DNA of 64,000 bases from Brevibacillus porteri (GCF_003013475.1 NZ_PXZO01000004.1:1-64000), one strand, 5' to 3'. Positions 1-8,861 are shown, counted from the stretch's first letter. The notes: a model not told the origin generated them from the letters alone. Program-made: numbers and translations.

Positions 1-66
1 AAGCCACCCTACGGGCGGAAGTTTCTCGAGGAAGAAGTGTTCGACAAGCGTGGTCCCCTTTTTTAA
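1..66 (+). other. possible C-terminal tail of a gene cut by the window edge
   Basis: Frame 1 is open from the first base to a TAA at 64-66 and encodes a charged tail beginning KPPYGRKFLEEEV. Frame 3 then stays open to a TAA near 205 and also reads like protein (SDWVGVVKVYEPYAFSSRQL). The two frames meet at a run of six T at 58-63, so a frameshift there is possible. I do not recognise a family, and the piece is too short to be sure it is coding. Confidence 0.25.
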
Positions 67-159
67 GTTCCGACTGGGTAGGCGTTGTCAAGGTCTACGA
101 GCCCTATGCTTTTTCTTCTCGCCAGCTTTCGTGGTCGAGCGATCTGCACAACATAAGAA

Positions 160-182
160 GACCGCCCTTGATAAAGGCGGTC
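160..182 (-). terminator. hairpin downstream of the adenylyltransferase gene
   Basis: GACCGCC and GGCGGTC form a perfect 7-bp stem with a 9-nt loop, 10 bases past the stop codon. The following T tract on the minus strand is interrupted (TTCTTATG), so termination strength is uncertain. Confidence 0.55.
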
Positions 183-191
183 GAATGGCAT

Positions 192-1049
192 TCATAACTT
201 CCACGAATAGTAGATGTTTTCCGCGTACTTGGTAATGGCTTCATCGTAATCTGGATACGGATATTCGAGACTTTCTGCCACCGCTTTGGAGTACTTTCGA
301 AATAGCTCGTAGCAAGTGAATAACGATTCCCACATCTGCGGGTAGCCGTTTTCGTTATAGCTGGATCGTAACGCTTCCCAATCTTCTTTTAGAAGATAGT
401 GATCTATAAATTTGTAATTTTTCCCGACACTAAAGGTAAACCCTTTCTCACACCCGATTTGCCAGGCCATCATTCGGAGCAAATTCGGTCGGGAAATTTC
501 GTTGAGATGGTCAATCGCAAACAGGATTTCTTTTCTTGCCAGACCTTTAACAACGTAAGTAGAGACCATCCAAAATTCATTGCAGCAGTCATCAAACTCT
601 CTAGCAGTTGGCTTCCGGGTCCAATATTGGCGATCGGAAGCGAGCACCTCGTGTTTGATAAGCTCGTCCTTATCCAGCAATACCTCAACTAGACCGTCGC
701 TATCTGCAAAATACTGCTCTGTCTCGTCTATCGGAATCAGCGTCAGATCTACTTTATTTCCATCCTCAAATAGCATGAGATAGGAAAACCAATTCCCTAA
801 CTCGGACGGAAACAGCTCCATATCCTCCGGCTTTTGCATCATAATCCGATTCCCAAAAACATCGAGCCATTGATCATTTTCCTTGAAAGAATCCATCTCT
901 GTCACAAAATACGAAATATCATAATCTTGGAATGGATCTGCGGGTATGTTTTTGTTCGTACGTGACCCTTCCAAGGTTACCAACCGGATTCGATCATCCT
1001 TCCTGGCGAAATCGATCAGCATGCTCATCATTTCTTGTTCCGTTCTCAC
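192..1049 (-). CDS. aadK: aminoglycoside 6-adenylyltransferase (AadK/Ant(6) type)
   Basis: This nucleotidyltransferase is expected to transfer AMP to the 6-hydroxyl of streptomycin in the cytoplasm. It closely follows B. subtilis AadK along its whole length. The catalytic signature GSRTN is followed by DYDIS, and the conserved blocks NDQWL, MQKPEDMELFP and EFDDCCNEFW are intact. I chose the GTG at 1049 because it gives VRTEQEMM, matching the start of AadK, and has GGAGG nine bases upstream. An upstream in-frame ATG at 1055 lies only three bases from that SD site. The gene stands alone between its own hairpin and efp. Chromosomal aadK genes of bacilli usually give low-level resistance; that level is not visible here. 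Confidence 0.88.
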   Translation of the reverse strand: MRTEQEMMSMLIDFARKDDRIRLVTLEGSRTNKNIPADPFQDYDISYFVTEMDSFKENDQWLDVFGNRIMMQKPEDMELFPSELGNWFSYLMLFEDGNKVDLTLIPIDETEQYFADSDGLVEVLLDKDELIKHEVLASDRQYWTRKPTAREFDDCCNEFWMVSTYVVKGLARKEILFAIDHLNEISRPNLLRMMAWQIGCEKGFTFSVGKNYKFIDHYLLKEDWEALRSSYNENGYPQMWESLFTCYELFRKYSKAVAESLEYPYPDYDEAITKYAENIYYSWKL

Positions 1050-1143
1050 AGCCATCCCCCTCCACCCTACTATTTCTCCGTCCACTTAATGTAGTGTAAT
1101 TGCATAATTTTTACAATACTACATCAATATATGAAATCCAAAT

Positions 1144-1178
1144 AAAAAAAGCTGCACCCAAATGGGCACAGCTTTTTC
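1144..1178 (-). terminator. terminator of the aroQ-pepP-efp operon
   Basis: AAAAAGCTG and CAGCTTTTT flank a G:C-rich inner stem and a four-base loop. On the minus strand a run of seven T follows, directly after efp. Confidence 0.85.
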
Positions 1179-1193
1179 TTGCAATCCGTACTT

Positions 1194-1751
1194 TTACGCG
1201 CGGGAAACGTATGCTTCCGTACGAGTATCGATGATTAGACGCTCTCCTTCTTCTACGAAGAGAGGAACGTTTACTACGAAACCAGTTTCCAAGGTTGCTT
1301 TCTTTGTTACGTTAGAAGCAGTGTCACCTTTTACACCTGGCTCACATTCTGTTACAACGAGTTCAACTGTGTTCGGCAATTGAATACCGATTGTTTCTCC
1401 GTTGTACTGCATGATTTGCACGTTCATGTTTTCCTTGAGGAAACGCAGTTCACGCTCAATTTGTTTTTGAGTGAACGTCATTTGCTCGTATGTTTCAGTA
1501 TTCATGAAAGTGTATTCATCGCCACTAGCATACAGGTACTGCATTGTGCTGGATTCAATCCGGGCAGGGTTTACTTTTTCGCCGCCGCGGAAGGTCATTT
1601 CTGTCGTGTTGCCGCTACGCAGATTGCGCAGTTTGGAGCGAACGAATGCCGCACCTTTACCTGGTTTTACGTGTTGGAATTCTAGCACGGTAAAAATATT
1701 GCCATCCACTTCGATTGTCAAACCGGTACGAAAATCGTTTACAGAGATCAT
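1194..1751 (-). CDS. efp: elongation factor P
   Basis: EF-P binds between the P and E sites of ribosomes stalled on consecutive prolines and stimulates peptide bond formation. The 185-residue length is standard. The domain I loop PGKGAAF carries the conserved lysine at residue 32, the residue that is post-translationally modified in bacilli (5-aminopentanol in B. subtilis). The C-terminal OB-fold ends in [17 protein letters not shown], typical of the family. GGGAGG lies six bases before the ATG. It is the last gene of an operon with aroQ and an M24 peptidase, the same order as in B. subtilis. Confidence 0.97.
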   Translation of the reverse strand: MISVNDFRTGLTIEVDGNIFTVLEFQHVKPGKGAAFVRSKLRNLRSGNTTEMTFRGGEKVNPARIESSTMQYLYASGDEYTFMNTETYEQMTFTQKQIERELRFLKENMNVQIMQYNGETIGIQLPNTVELVVTECEPGVKGDTASNVTKKATLETGFVVNVPLFVEEGERLIIDTRTEAYVSRA

Positions 1752-1792
1752 GGTAGTCCTCCCAAATCAATCAATAACAGAATAAGTATAAA

Positions 1793-2863
1793 TTACACAG
1801 GCAAAATGAGCAACTCTTTCGTGGACTTGTTCAGGTTCTCATGACCATCAGCAGTAATCCACACATCGTCCTCGATCCGAACGCCACCAAGTCCTGTTAC
1901 GTAAATGCCTGGCTCCATCGTTACGAGCATACCTGGCTCCAATACGAAGGTACTTACAGTCGACAGCCCTGGCAGCTCGTGAACTTCCAGTCCGAGACCG
2001 TGACCTGCGCTATGTCCATAGGCATCGCCATAGCCTGCTGCTGTGATGATATCTCTCGTTGCTGCGTCAGCGTCTTTTGCGGATACACCTGGCTTCAGTG
2101 CTTCCAAACCTGCGAGCTGTGCACGCAGAACGATTTCGTAGATTTCACGCATTTTCGGGTCTGGCTCTCCCACAGACAATGTGCGTGTGATATCGGAATT
2201 GTAGCCCTGATAAGCAGCACCAAAGTCGAGCGTAACCATTTCCCCTGCCTGAATCACTTTCTCGGAAGCTCGTCCATGTGGCAGAGCACCGCGCACACCC
2301 GACGCTACGATCATATCAAATGCAGAGCCTGTCGCTCCTTGTTTGCGCATGAAGTATTCCAATTCCAAAGCAACATCGGATTCACGCACACCTGGCTTGA
2401 TGTAGCCCTGAATATGCGTAAATGCTGCTTCCGCGATACGAACCGCTTCACGAATAATAACCATCTCGGATTCGTCTTTAAACATGCGGATTTTTTCAAG
2501 CAGACCGCTTGTTGGCACCAGTTCTACTCCGTCAAATCCTTTGTTCCAATCCTGATAGGTGCTAAAGGCCACGCTGCTCTCGAATGCCAAACGCTTAATC
2601 CCTTTTTCTTGCAGGAGCTTTGCAATCGCTTCAACAGCTTTTCTCTCGTTATTTACTACAGTAAATTCAGGTGCTTGTTCTTGCGCTTGTTCCACATAGC
2701 GGAAGTCAGTGACGAGAAACGCCTCTGTTTCGGTGACAATTACCCATCCCGTTGATCCGGTGAAACCACTCAAGTAGAAGCGATTCTCTGTTTTTTCGGT
2801 AATAAACGCCTCTGCTCCAACTTGTGTAAGTGCTTCACGCAATTTATGCAAACGTTGTTTCAT
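1793..2863 (-). CDS. yqhT: M24 family Xaa-Pro peptidase (YqhT type)
   Basis: This is a cytosolic metallopeptidase of the aminopeptidase P/prolidase family, expected to release an N-terminal residue before proline or to split X-Pro dipeptides. Residues 1-125 form the creatinase-like N-domain and 130-356 the pita-bread catalytic domain. All five dinuclear metal ligands are visible: D213, D224, H288, E317 and E331, in the motifs LDFGA, SDITRT, GHGLG, MEPGIY and RIEDD. It sits between aroQ and efp in one transcription unit. The sequence does not decide between aminopeptidase and dipeptidase activity. Confidence 0.92.
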   Translation of the reverse strand: MKQRLHKLREALTQVGAEAFITEKTENRFYLSGFTGSTGWVIVTETEAFLVTDFRYVEQAQEQAPEFTVVNNERKAVEAIAKLLQEKGIKRLAFESSVAFSTYQDWNKGFDGVELVPTSGLLEKIRMFKDESEMVIIREAVRIAEAAFTHIQGYIKPGVRESDVALELEYFMRKQGATGSAFDMIVASGVRGALPHGRASEKVIQAGEMVTLDFGAAYQGYNSDITRTLSVGEPDPKMREIYEIVLRAQLAGLEALKPGVSAKDADAATRDIITAAGYGDAYGHSAGHGLGLEVHELPGLSTVSTFVLEPGMLVTMEPGIYVTGLGGVRIEDDVWITADGHENLNKSTKELLILPV

Positions 2864-2892
2864 GGCAGCCTTTTTCCCCTTTTTGACAGCTT

Positions 2893-3333
2893 TTATTTTC
2901 TTTCGATTTTACGGACGAGCGCTCTTAGCGCCCATTGATATCCATCGATCCCCAATCCGACAACTTGTCCAATCGCGATAGGAGCGATGACTGAGTGATG
3001 GCGAAATGGTTCCCGTGCATGAATATTGGAAATATGTACTTCAATCGTTGGCAGAGCCACACTGGCCAATGCGTCTCGGATCGCATAGCTGTAATGTGTG
3101 AATGCCCCTGGATTGATCAAGATGCCGTCATGGACACCTCTCGCCAGATGAATCGCGTCGATGAGGACACCTTCGTGATTCGATTGGAGATGCTCAAGCT
3201 TTCCGCCCAACTCATCCATGACACCCGTCAGGATTGTCACCACATCCTCCAGCGTTTCCCTTCCGTAAACATCCGGCTCCCTTGTCCCCAATAAATTCAG
3301 GTTGGGTCCGTTCAATAACAAGACGGAAGTCAT
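2893..3333 (-). CDS. aroQ: type II 3-dehydroquinate dehydratase
   Basis: It dehydrates 3-dehydroquinate to 3-dehydroshikimate in the shikimate pathway, as a dodecamer in the cytoplasm. The protein has 146 residues, normal for type II enzymes. The N-terminal [17 protein letters not shown] contains the active-site loop with the essential Arg and Tyr. [21 protein letters not shown] and the [10 protein letters not shown] block with the catalytic His region follow. It heads the efp operon (yqhS position in B. subtilis). A second shikimate gene, aroK, lies about 19 kb away in this window. Confidence 0.95.
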   Translation of the reverse strand: MTSVLLLNGPNLNLLGTREPDVYGRETLEDVVTILTGVMDELGGKLEHLQSNHEGVLIDAIHLARGVHDGILINPGAFTHYSYAIRDALASVALPTIEVHISNIHAREPFRHHSVIAPIAIGQVVGLGIDGYQWALRALVRKIERK

Positions 3334-3473
3334 CGACCATCCCTCTCCCTATAAAAGTTTTTTTACTAATGAAACATTTTACCACATGCCGTCCTAGTTC
3401 CATAGTGGGCATTCATCTATGAAACTTTTCGAACATTGTTACATCCATTTTGACAAGGAACGGAGAAATCCTC

Positions 3474-3986
3474 CTACCTTGTAGACTCATTCCATGTATG
3501 ATTCTCGTCGGATTGCTCGAGTATGATTGTCATCCCGATAAACAAGCCAAACGTCAAATACCAAGCGCCCTCCGTACTTAAAGTGGCTATCTCCCAATTT
3601 CCGATATGAAAGAAGAAGCCTGCTATCACTAGCATGCCAGCCCCGTAGACGAGTCCCAACCACCAGGCACGGATCCGGCTAAAAAGCAAGCTGAACACAA
3701 AGGAAGCAACGGCTGTTTCAACGAATAGCACGATACCACCAAGGCACACGCTCGCAAACTTATTTTCGTCCTCGATGTTGATAAAGGGACGTGCAAAAGC
3801 TCCGACTCCATACGGGGTCATGTTCAAAAAGTGAGCCATCAACCGGACGAGCCCCCAAATGATCGTTCCCCAGAATGCGACCTCCAAAATCTTCGAAGTG
3901 GAGACTCTTTTACTCCCTTGCTTCTCTTCTTCCGTATGGGATACACGCGCTTGCTTGTGTTTCCGTCCTGTTTTGCTTATTTCCAT
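3474..3986 (-). CDS. yqhR: YqhR family membrane protein
   Basis: The protein of about 170 residues has a basic, polar N-terminus and four predicted membrane segments (roughly residues 28-50, 68-96, 102-124 and 132-154). Family identity rests on its sequence character and its place between aroQ and the divergent yqhQ, as in B. subtilis. I prefer the ATG at 3986, which gives MEISKTGR and has GAGG eight bases upstream; in-frame starts at 3992 and 3995 overlap the SD site. No biochemical role is known for the family, and no catalytic motif is visible. Confidence 0.8.
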   Translation of the reverse strand: MEISKTGRKHKQARVSHTEEEKQGSKRVSTSKILEVAFWGTIIWGLVRLMAHFLNMTPYGVGAFARPFINIEDENKFASVCLGGIVLFVETAVASFVFSLLFSRIRAWWLGLVYGAGMLVIAGFFFHIGNWEIATLSTEGAWYLTFGLFIGMTIILEQSDENHTWNESTR

Positions 3987-4110
3987 TTCCATCACCTCTG
4001 TTCTCTAGTATGCTCTTCCTCTAAGCTTTTCACTTTTGCTTTACATTTGTTGGAAAAGTGCGAACTCCTTGTAGCTTCAAGTCGCCATTTCCGTTAATAT
4101 AGTGGTAAGG

Positions 4111-5058
4111 ATGGTGATTGTATTGGCGCAACAAAACGTACCTAGCTACGGCGGTCAGGCCGTCATCGAAGGAGTTATGTTCGGTGGCAAAACCATGACT
4201 GTTACGGCTGTTCGCAAAAAAAATCATGAAATTGAGTATTTTGAATCCCCAAGATCGGAATATAAATGGATTACTACGCTGAAAAAGATTCCGTTTGTGC
4301 GTGGGATTGTTGGTTTGGTCGAAGCCAGCGCCAATGGGGCCAAACATCTCAACTTCGCCTCTGAACAATACAGTATGGAGTCTGGAGAAGAAGTATCTGA
4401 AAGTCCATCGAAGCTCACTATGATTTTAGGTGTTGCTGTCGTCGGGGTACTTTCCTTCCTGTTCGGGAAATTCGTATTTACACTCGTTCCCGTTTTCCTG
4501 GCTGACTTTTTACTCGGAAAATGGGTACCGGATGGCGTTCCTCAAACCTTGGCTGAAGGCGGATTTAAAATCTTGCTCCTCCTCGGCTACATTACAGCGA
4601 TTGCACAAGCTCCGTTGATTAAAAGGCTTTTTCAATACCACGGAGCCGAGCATAAAGTGATTAACGCATTCGAATCCGGGGTAGAATTAACAGTAGCCAA
4701 TGTACAAAAATTTTCCGCTCTGCATTATCGTTGCGGTAGCAGTTTTCTCATTTTCTCAGTGTTCGTCGGTGTCGTGATTTACTCACTGTTCAGTTATGAC
4801 TCCCTGACGGAGAGGGTCGTACAACGCATTGTTCTTTTGCCACTGGTAATCGGCGTCTCTTATGAGGTTTTGCAGTGGACAAACAAGCTCCGTGATGTAC
4901 CAGTCCTACGTTACCTTGGTTATCCAGGATTGTGGTTGCAAAAGATCACGACTCGTGAACCAGATGACAGCCAAGTCGAGGTAGCCATCGCTTCATTCCA
5001 AAAGATGCGGGAGCTTGATCAGAAGCACGTGCAGGAAAGAATGGTTACGACCGGATAG
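4111..5058 (+). CDS. yqhQ: DUF1385 membrane protein YqhQ
   Basis: This family member starts with the hallmark YGGQAVIEGVMFGG and contains HGAEHKVI and LHYRCGSSFL, the conserved His/Glu/Cys motifs of DUF1385. Four to five hydrophobic segments lie between residues 105 and 260. The family is tied to metal-dependent membrane processing only by inference; no reaction is established. The start is uncertain: ATG 4111, GTG 4114 and TTG 4123 are all in frame after AAGG at 4107-4110. It reads divergently from yqhR and is followed by yqhP. Confidence 0.85.
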   Translation: MVIVLAQQNVPSYGGQAVIEGVMFGGKTMTVTAVRKKNHEIEYFESPRSEYKWITTLKKIPFVRGIVGLVEASANGAKHLNFASEQYSMESGEEVSESPSKLTMILGVAVVGVLSFLFGKFVFTLVPVFLADFLLGKWVPDGVPQTLAEGGFKILLLLGYITAIAQAPLIKRLFQYHGAEHKVINAFESGVELTVANVQKFSALHYRCGSSFLIFSVFVGVVIYSLFSYDSLTERVVQRIVLLPLVIGVSYEVLQWTNKLRDVPVLRYLGYPGLWLQKITTREPDDSQVEVAIASFQKMRELDQKHVQERMVTTG

Positions 5059-5094
5059 CGTGAGGCATTTTTATTCCCATAGAGGTGAAGCCCT

Positions 5095-5454
5095 ATGTTA
5101 CGCCGCATTCCACCAGTGATTCTGATAGTGATCGTATTAGCGATTTACGGATTTTTGATCACACTCATCAATGACCCTGTTAGTACGATTATCATCTTGG
5201 GATTATCCGTTGTACTTTTCTTGGTCGTGCGCAACTATTTACAAACCGGCTCCTTCTTTTCACAAGGCGCAGGCTCTGGCAAACCTAGACAGCCAAAGGT
5301 CAAGGTGAAGCCAAAGCCCTCCATAGGTCGGCAAGCAGTGAAAAAGCAGTCGACTACCCCGAGAAAAGATCATCCGTTTCGTGTGATCGAAGGCAGCAAA
5401 GGAAAGCAAAAAGAGAAACAAGACGAAAAATCGCAAAATAATATCTCCCACTAA
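5095..5454 (+). CDS. yqhP: SA1362/YqhP family membrane protein
   Basis: The 119-residue protein has two hydrophobic helices (residues 8-25 and 29-46). A long, very basic, low-complexity tail follows, rich in Lys, Gln and Pro and ending EKQDEKSQNNISH. Two TM segments plus a disordered basic tail, together with the position after yqhQ, match the SA1362/YqhP family of uncharacterised proteins. A GAGGTGAAG site precedes the ATG. It probably shares a transcript with yqhQ and ends at the hairpin at 5462. Function unknown. Confidence 0.78.
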   Translation: MLRRIPPVILIVIVLAIYGFLITLINDPVSTIIILGLSVVLFLVVRNYLQTGSFFSQGAGSGKPRQPKVKVKPKPSIGRQAVKKQSTTPRKDHPFRVIEGSKGKQKEKQDEKSQNNISH

Positions 5455-5461
5455 AAACAAG

Positions 5462-5497
5462 AACAGGTTGCCTGAATCGGCGACCTGTTTTTGTTTT
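5462..5497 (+). terminator. bidirectional terminator between yqhP and yqhO
   Basis: AACAGGTTGCC pairs with GGCGACCTGTT around a five-base loop and is followed by TTTTGTTTTT. The two genes converge here, so the hairpin can serve both. Confidence 0.85.
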
Positions 5498-6427
5498 TCA
5501 CACCAGCATTTTCGGAGAGCTATTGCGAAACACTTTTACGTAATCTTCAAAATCCCATTGTGCCAAAAATTTGTGAGCGGCTGCCTCCCCTGACTCAAAC
5601 AATTGCTGCCTCATTTCTTTTGACATCTGAAATTGGGTTGTCCTTACCCCTAATGTATGAATGAAAATCGTCCGAACGGCTTTTGCCTTTTCCACATACA
5701 GACGGTCATGGGCATCGAGCATAGTCGCCAGCAATCCCCGAGAGAAGGAAAAAAGCCCTTTGATACTGGTCGCTTCTCTCTTGTTTTGATCATCACTCAG
5801 GCGAAAACCAATTGTCGGCCACCGGGGAGTCCCCTCTACATCAAATAACCACACGGGGTAGTTGCTCAATAATGCGCCATCGACGATGTAGTGCACATGT
5901 CCAGCACTTGTCAGCTTTGCGGGCTGAAAAAAGAACGGAATAGAGGAAGACATACGAACGGCTCGTGCCACAGGAAAATGATCTGGTTCTACACCATACC
6001 GTGCCAAATCGTCGGGAAATATAAGCATTTTTCCGTCAGTGACATCAGAAGCGACAACTTTCAGCTTACCAGGAGGAAGATCTCCAAATGTTCGCACTCC
6101 TTTTCGCTGTAACAACTTCTCTATGAACAACTCGATTCGATCTGCTCGATAAACCCCTTCCCGCACGACTAGTTCATAGATTGGTCCGATGAGAGGGAGC
6201 CTGCCCAGCCCTGAGCGCTTGAGAAAGTGAAGGTAATCCAGCTCTTCAAAGATCGGTTTCAACTCATGGCTTGAATAGCCTGCGCCAAGCAAAGCTGCAA
6301 CAATGGAGCCAGCCGAGGTACCAGCGAGCCTTTCCCATGTGTATCCATTCTCCTCCATGACTCGCAAGGCACCGATAAAAGCGATTCCTTTTACGCCGCC
6401 ACCTTCAAAGACTGCATCCGCTTTCAC
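5498..6427 (-). CDS. yqhO: patatin-like phospholipase/esterase (YqhO)
   Basis: This is a bacterial patatin-fold lipid hydrolase with a Ser-Asp dyad, probably acting on acyl lipids at the membrane. The oxyanion loop GGGVKG is at residues 9-14, the nucleophile motif GTSAG at 36-40 (Ser38), and the Asp motif VDGALL at about 182-187 (Asp183). The 309-residue length is typical. Translation starts at GTG 6427 with GGGAGGGG seven bases upstream. The place beside mntR is the B. subtilis yqhO position. No secretion signal is seen, so it should be cytosolic or peripheral. The substrate is unknown. Confidence 0.9.
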   Translation of the reverse strand: MKADAVFEGGGVKGIAFIGALRVMEENGYTWERLAGTSAGSIVAALLGAGYSSHELKPIFEELDYLHFLKRSGLGRLPLIGPIYELVVREGVYRADRIELFIEKLLQRKGVRTFGDLPPGKLKVVASDVTDGKMLIFPDDLARYGVEPDHFPVARAVRMSSSIPFFFQPAKLTSAGHVHYIVDGALLSNYPVWLFDVEGTPRWPTIGFRLSDDQNKREATSIKGLFSFSRGLLATMLDAHDRLYVEKAKAVRTIFIHTLGVRTTQFQMSKEMRQQLFESGEAAAHKFLAQWDFEDYVKVFRNSSPKMLV

Positions 6428-6547
6428 TTTGTTTCCCCTCCCTAAAATTCCTCCCCATTTTCCATGTATAAGACGACAGCTTTTCCGTTACCACAAAGAA
6501 AAACGCAAGCCTGGTCGGCTTGCGCTATAATACGATGACGATATAGA

Positions 6548-6979
6548 CTATTCCTCTTTTTGCTCATCTAACAAACGAATGTTACGAAGCTCTTCTATAC
6601 GCTTTGGATCTGCCTCGAAGTACTGAACCAGATACTCCAGGCATGTAATCGATTCCCAGCTCAGGTGATGCTCGATTCCTTCCACATCCTGATAAATATG
6701 CTCTTCATCCAAGCCAATGATCCGCATAAATTCTTCTAGAAGACTGTGACGGTCCACTAGGCGTTTTCCGATTTTCTTCCCTTTTGGCGTCAAGACAAGC
6801 CCGCGGTATTTTTCATAAACGAGATACTTGTCTTTGTCTAGCTTCTGAACCATTTTCGTGACCGAAGAGGGATGTACTTCTAACGCTTCAGCAATATCGG
6901 AGACACGAGCATAGCCCTTTTCTTCAATTAAGTTGTAAATGCGTTCCAAATAGTCTTCCATACTCGGCGTCGGCGGCAT
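6548..6979 (-). CDS. mntR: manganese-responsive transcriptional regulator MntR
   Basis: MntR is a DtxR-family dimer that represses manganese uptake genes (and controls efflux) when Mn(II) is bound. Residues 1-70 form the winged helix with recognition helix [12 protein letters not shown]; the rest is the dimerisation/metal domain. The binuclear Mn ligands of B. subtilis MntR are all present, shifted by one residue: D9, E12, H78, E100, E103 and H104. At 143 residues it lacks the SH3 domain of DtxR/IdeR, as expected. No Mn transporter lies in the window, so the targets are elsewhere. Confidence 0.95.
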   Translation of the reverse strand: MPPTPSMEDYLERIYNLIEEKGYARVSDIAEALEVHPSSVTKMVQKLDKDKYLVYEKYRGLVLTPKGKKIGKRLVDRHSLLEEFMRIIGLDEEHIYQDVEGIEHHLSWESITCLEYLVQYFEADPKRIEELRNIRLLDEQKEE

Positions 6980-7037
6980 TGTGAACCCCTCATTTCCAAA
7001 CCGTTATTTCATCTAGCCAAAAAAGGCACGTAGAAAT

Positions 7038-7067
7038 ATCATACCGTGTAATGAGAACCATTTGCAA
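7038..7067 (-). promoter_or_regulatory. sigma-A promoter of mntR
   Basis: On the minus strand TTGCAA (7062-7067) and TATGAT (7038-7043) are separated by 18 bases, ahead of mntR. The spacer contains the imperfect inverted repeat AATGGTTCTCATT, a possible metal-regulator site, but I cannot assign it to one. Confidence 0.6.
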
Positions 7068-7078
7068 GAGAAAAGTAC

Positions 7079-7642
7079 CTATCGCAGCTGTTTTTCTGGT
7101 GTTGGGTTCATCATTTGGACATATTGTACGAGTTGTTGACCCAACTGCTCCATGCGCGCCTGCAAACGCTCATCCTTCAGCTTGCCTTCTGGTGTAAAAG
7201 CATTGTACGCACTTGGGATGGAAGGGCTAGATGGCAACGGCCATGCATGCAGGTTGCGCATGATTAACTGTAAGGTGTTGACCGTGTTCGTAGCACCCAT
7301 GCTTCCCCCAGCGACGCCAATGATGGCAACCTGCTTGTCACGCAAAATGCGCCCTTCCAGGAAGTCAATGGCGTTTTTCAAAGCACCTGTCATTGTGCCA
7401 TGGTATTCAGGCGAACCGATCACAAGTCCATCCGCTTCAGAAACTGCTTTGACAAATTGATGGACAATTTCAGGGTACGTACTGGTATCATCACGATCAT
7501 CATACAGCGGCAGCTTCCAGTCCGCGAGATGAATCATTTCAACATCGGCACCTGCAGCCTTCGCTGCTTCGAGTACAATATGAATCGCTTGTTTGGTCGT
7601 AGAATTGGCATTCATGCTTCCGGCTATTCCTACAATTTTCAT
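7079..7642 (-). CDS. NADPH-dependent FMN reductase family protein
   Basis: This flavodoxin-fold oxidoreductase of 187 residues belongs to the NADPH-dependent FMN/azo/quinone reductase group. The FMN phosphate loop GSMNANSTTKQA is at residues 8-19, and the SPEYHGTMTGALKNAIDFL motif around residues 77-95 binds the isoalloxazine and makes the dimer contact. It should reduce free flavin, quinones or azo compounds in the cytoplasm. The true substrate cannot be read from sequence. It is a single gene with a strong consensus promoter, divergent from a YkvI-type gene. Confidence 0.88.
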   Translation of the reverse strand: MKIVGIAGSMNANSTTKQAIHIVLEAAKAAGADVEMIHLADWKLPLYDDRDDTSTYPEIVHQFVKAVSEADGLVIGSPEYHGTMTGALKNAIDFLEGRILRDKQVAIIGVAGGSMGATNTVNTLQLIMRNLHAWPLPSSPSIPSAYNAFTPEGKLKDERLQARMEQLGQQLVQYVQMMNPTPEKQLR

Positions 7643-7683
7643 GGTTTCACCCCATCGATAATCTAAATACTGGTATGATCATC

Positions 7684-7712
7684 ATTATATTCCATTAAGT
7701 ATAATTTGTAAA
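7684..7712 (-). promoter_or_regulatory. sigma-A promoter of the FMN reductase gene
   Basis: Minus-strand TTTACA (7707-7712), a 17-base spacer and a perfect TATAAT (7684-7689) stand about 40 bases before the ATG. Confidence 0.75.
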
Positions 7713-7733
7713 CATTTATGTTTATTTAATATC

Positions 7734-7750
7734 GTCTGTTCTGAACAGAC
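7734..7750. promoter_or_regulatory. perfect 8-1-8 inverted repeat, candidate operator
   Basis: GTCTGTTC and GAACAGAC flank a single T. With a one-base centre this cannot form a normal terminator loop, so an operator for a dimeric regulator is the better reading. It lies 49 bases before the YkvI-type gene and 21 bases beyond the -35 box of the divergent reductase gene. Confidence 0.5.
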
Positions 7751-7798
7751 CTGTTTGTCACATACACTTGTACCAAGTTGCAAGTGAGGATGATGCCT

Positions 7799-8806
7799 AT
7801 GGACAAAGTCGCTTGGCATATCGCCGTGCTTTTTGCAGGGTCTGCGTTAGGTGGATTCTACTTGGGTGGATATGAGTGGTTACGCTTTTTTACTTATTTC
7901 GGTTCCTGGGGGACAATCGGCATTGCACTTGCGGCTCTTGGCCTCGGATGGTTCGGCGTCCAGCTGTTGACCTTTTGCCATCGCAAGCAAATTGGCTCCC
8001 TGTACGAGCTGTACTACGTATTGTGTGGCGAAGCGTTCGCTTCTAGCCTATCTGTAATCACCCACATTCTGCTATTGGGCTATACAGGAGTCATGCTTGG
8101 CCAACAGGCAGATTTCCTCTTGGAGGAGCTCTCTCCTCTCTGGTTCATCCTTCTGACCATTGCAGCCATCTTCTTTATCATAAATCGTTGGAGATGGATT
8201 GTCACTGCAACAGCCATATCTCTATCCATCGGTTTATTATTGTTCGGATTGATTTTCAGCGCACAATCCCATGTCCCAATACCGAGCTTGGGTTATCAAA
8301 TGAATGTGAACTGGCTGATTCACGCCGTATTTTTCCTTGCTTTGCATTTTCTTATCAGCTTGGCCACGACTCTACCTCTGGCAGTCCGTGCGTCCCATGA
8401 GCGTACAGTTCGGATGGGGGCAATCATCGGTGCTGGAATCTTCCTTTTGTTCACGTTTTTAGGTCAAGCTATCCTTCTTGCCCACTGGCATGATGCACAC
8501 TCCTCTATATTGCCTATCAAACAAATTTTGGTTCAAATGATGACGGGTGGCGATTGGCTTCTCGCTATCCTCTCGCTGGTGCATGGTGGAGTCATTGTCG
8601 CAGCCCTACTCTACTCGTTGACACATCCAATTGCGACACGTCAACATCTACAAATGCTGCCATTGATTGTCGTCATGCTGCTTACCGTTTTGGTATTCTC
8701 TCTCCTCACACTCGTGGTTCCGTGGAGTATGTCTGCAATCGCCAGTGCAACGACCTATTGCGGCATGTTCTTAATGGGCTGGTACCTTTGGAAGCATCAG
8801 CATTGA
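7799..8806 (+). CDS. YkvI-type multi-spanning membrane protein
   Basis: About ten hydrophobic segments cover the whole protein, with little soluble sequence. It starts with FAGSALGGFYLGGYEWLRFF, like the first helix of YkvI-family proteins, which are distant relatives of amino-acid/polyamine transporters. The function of the family is not established; solute transport is an inference. I place the start at ATG 7799, nine bases after AGTGAGG; the longer frame from TTG 7778 runs through that SD. A strong terminator follows at once, so it is a single-gene unit. The 8-1-8 palindrome upstream may control it. Confidence 0.72.
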   Translation: MDKVAWHIAVLFAGSALGGFYLGGYEWLRFFTYFGSWGTIGIALAALGLGWFGVQLLTFCHRKQIGSLYELYYVLCGEAFASSLSVITHILLLGYTGVMLGQQADFLLEELSPLWFILLTIAAIFFIINRWRWIVTATAISLSIGLLLFGLIFSAQSHVPIPSLGYQMNVNWLIHAVFFLALHFLISLATTLPLAVRASHERTVRMGAIIGAGIFLLFTFLGQAILLAHWHDAHSSILPIKQILVQMMTGGDWLLAILSLVHGGVIVAALLYSLTHPIATRQHLQMLPLIVVMLLTVLVFSLLTLVVPWSMSAIASATTYCGMFLMGWYLWKHQH

Positions 8807-8830
8807 CCTGATTGTTTACTGGTAACTCCT

Positions 8831-8861
8831 GTGGTCAAGACAGAGTCTTGGCCACTTTTTT
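8831..8861 (+). terminator. terminator of the YkvI-type gene
   Basis: GTGGTCAAGAC pairs with GTCTTGGCCAC (one wobble) around the loop AGA, followed by six T. Confidence 0.9.

Noticed and set aside
1841-2755. A 304-codon open frame opposite the M24 peptidase gene
   Set aside because: Antisense shadow with unusual residue composition; the peptidase on the other strand has all metal ligands.
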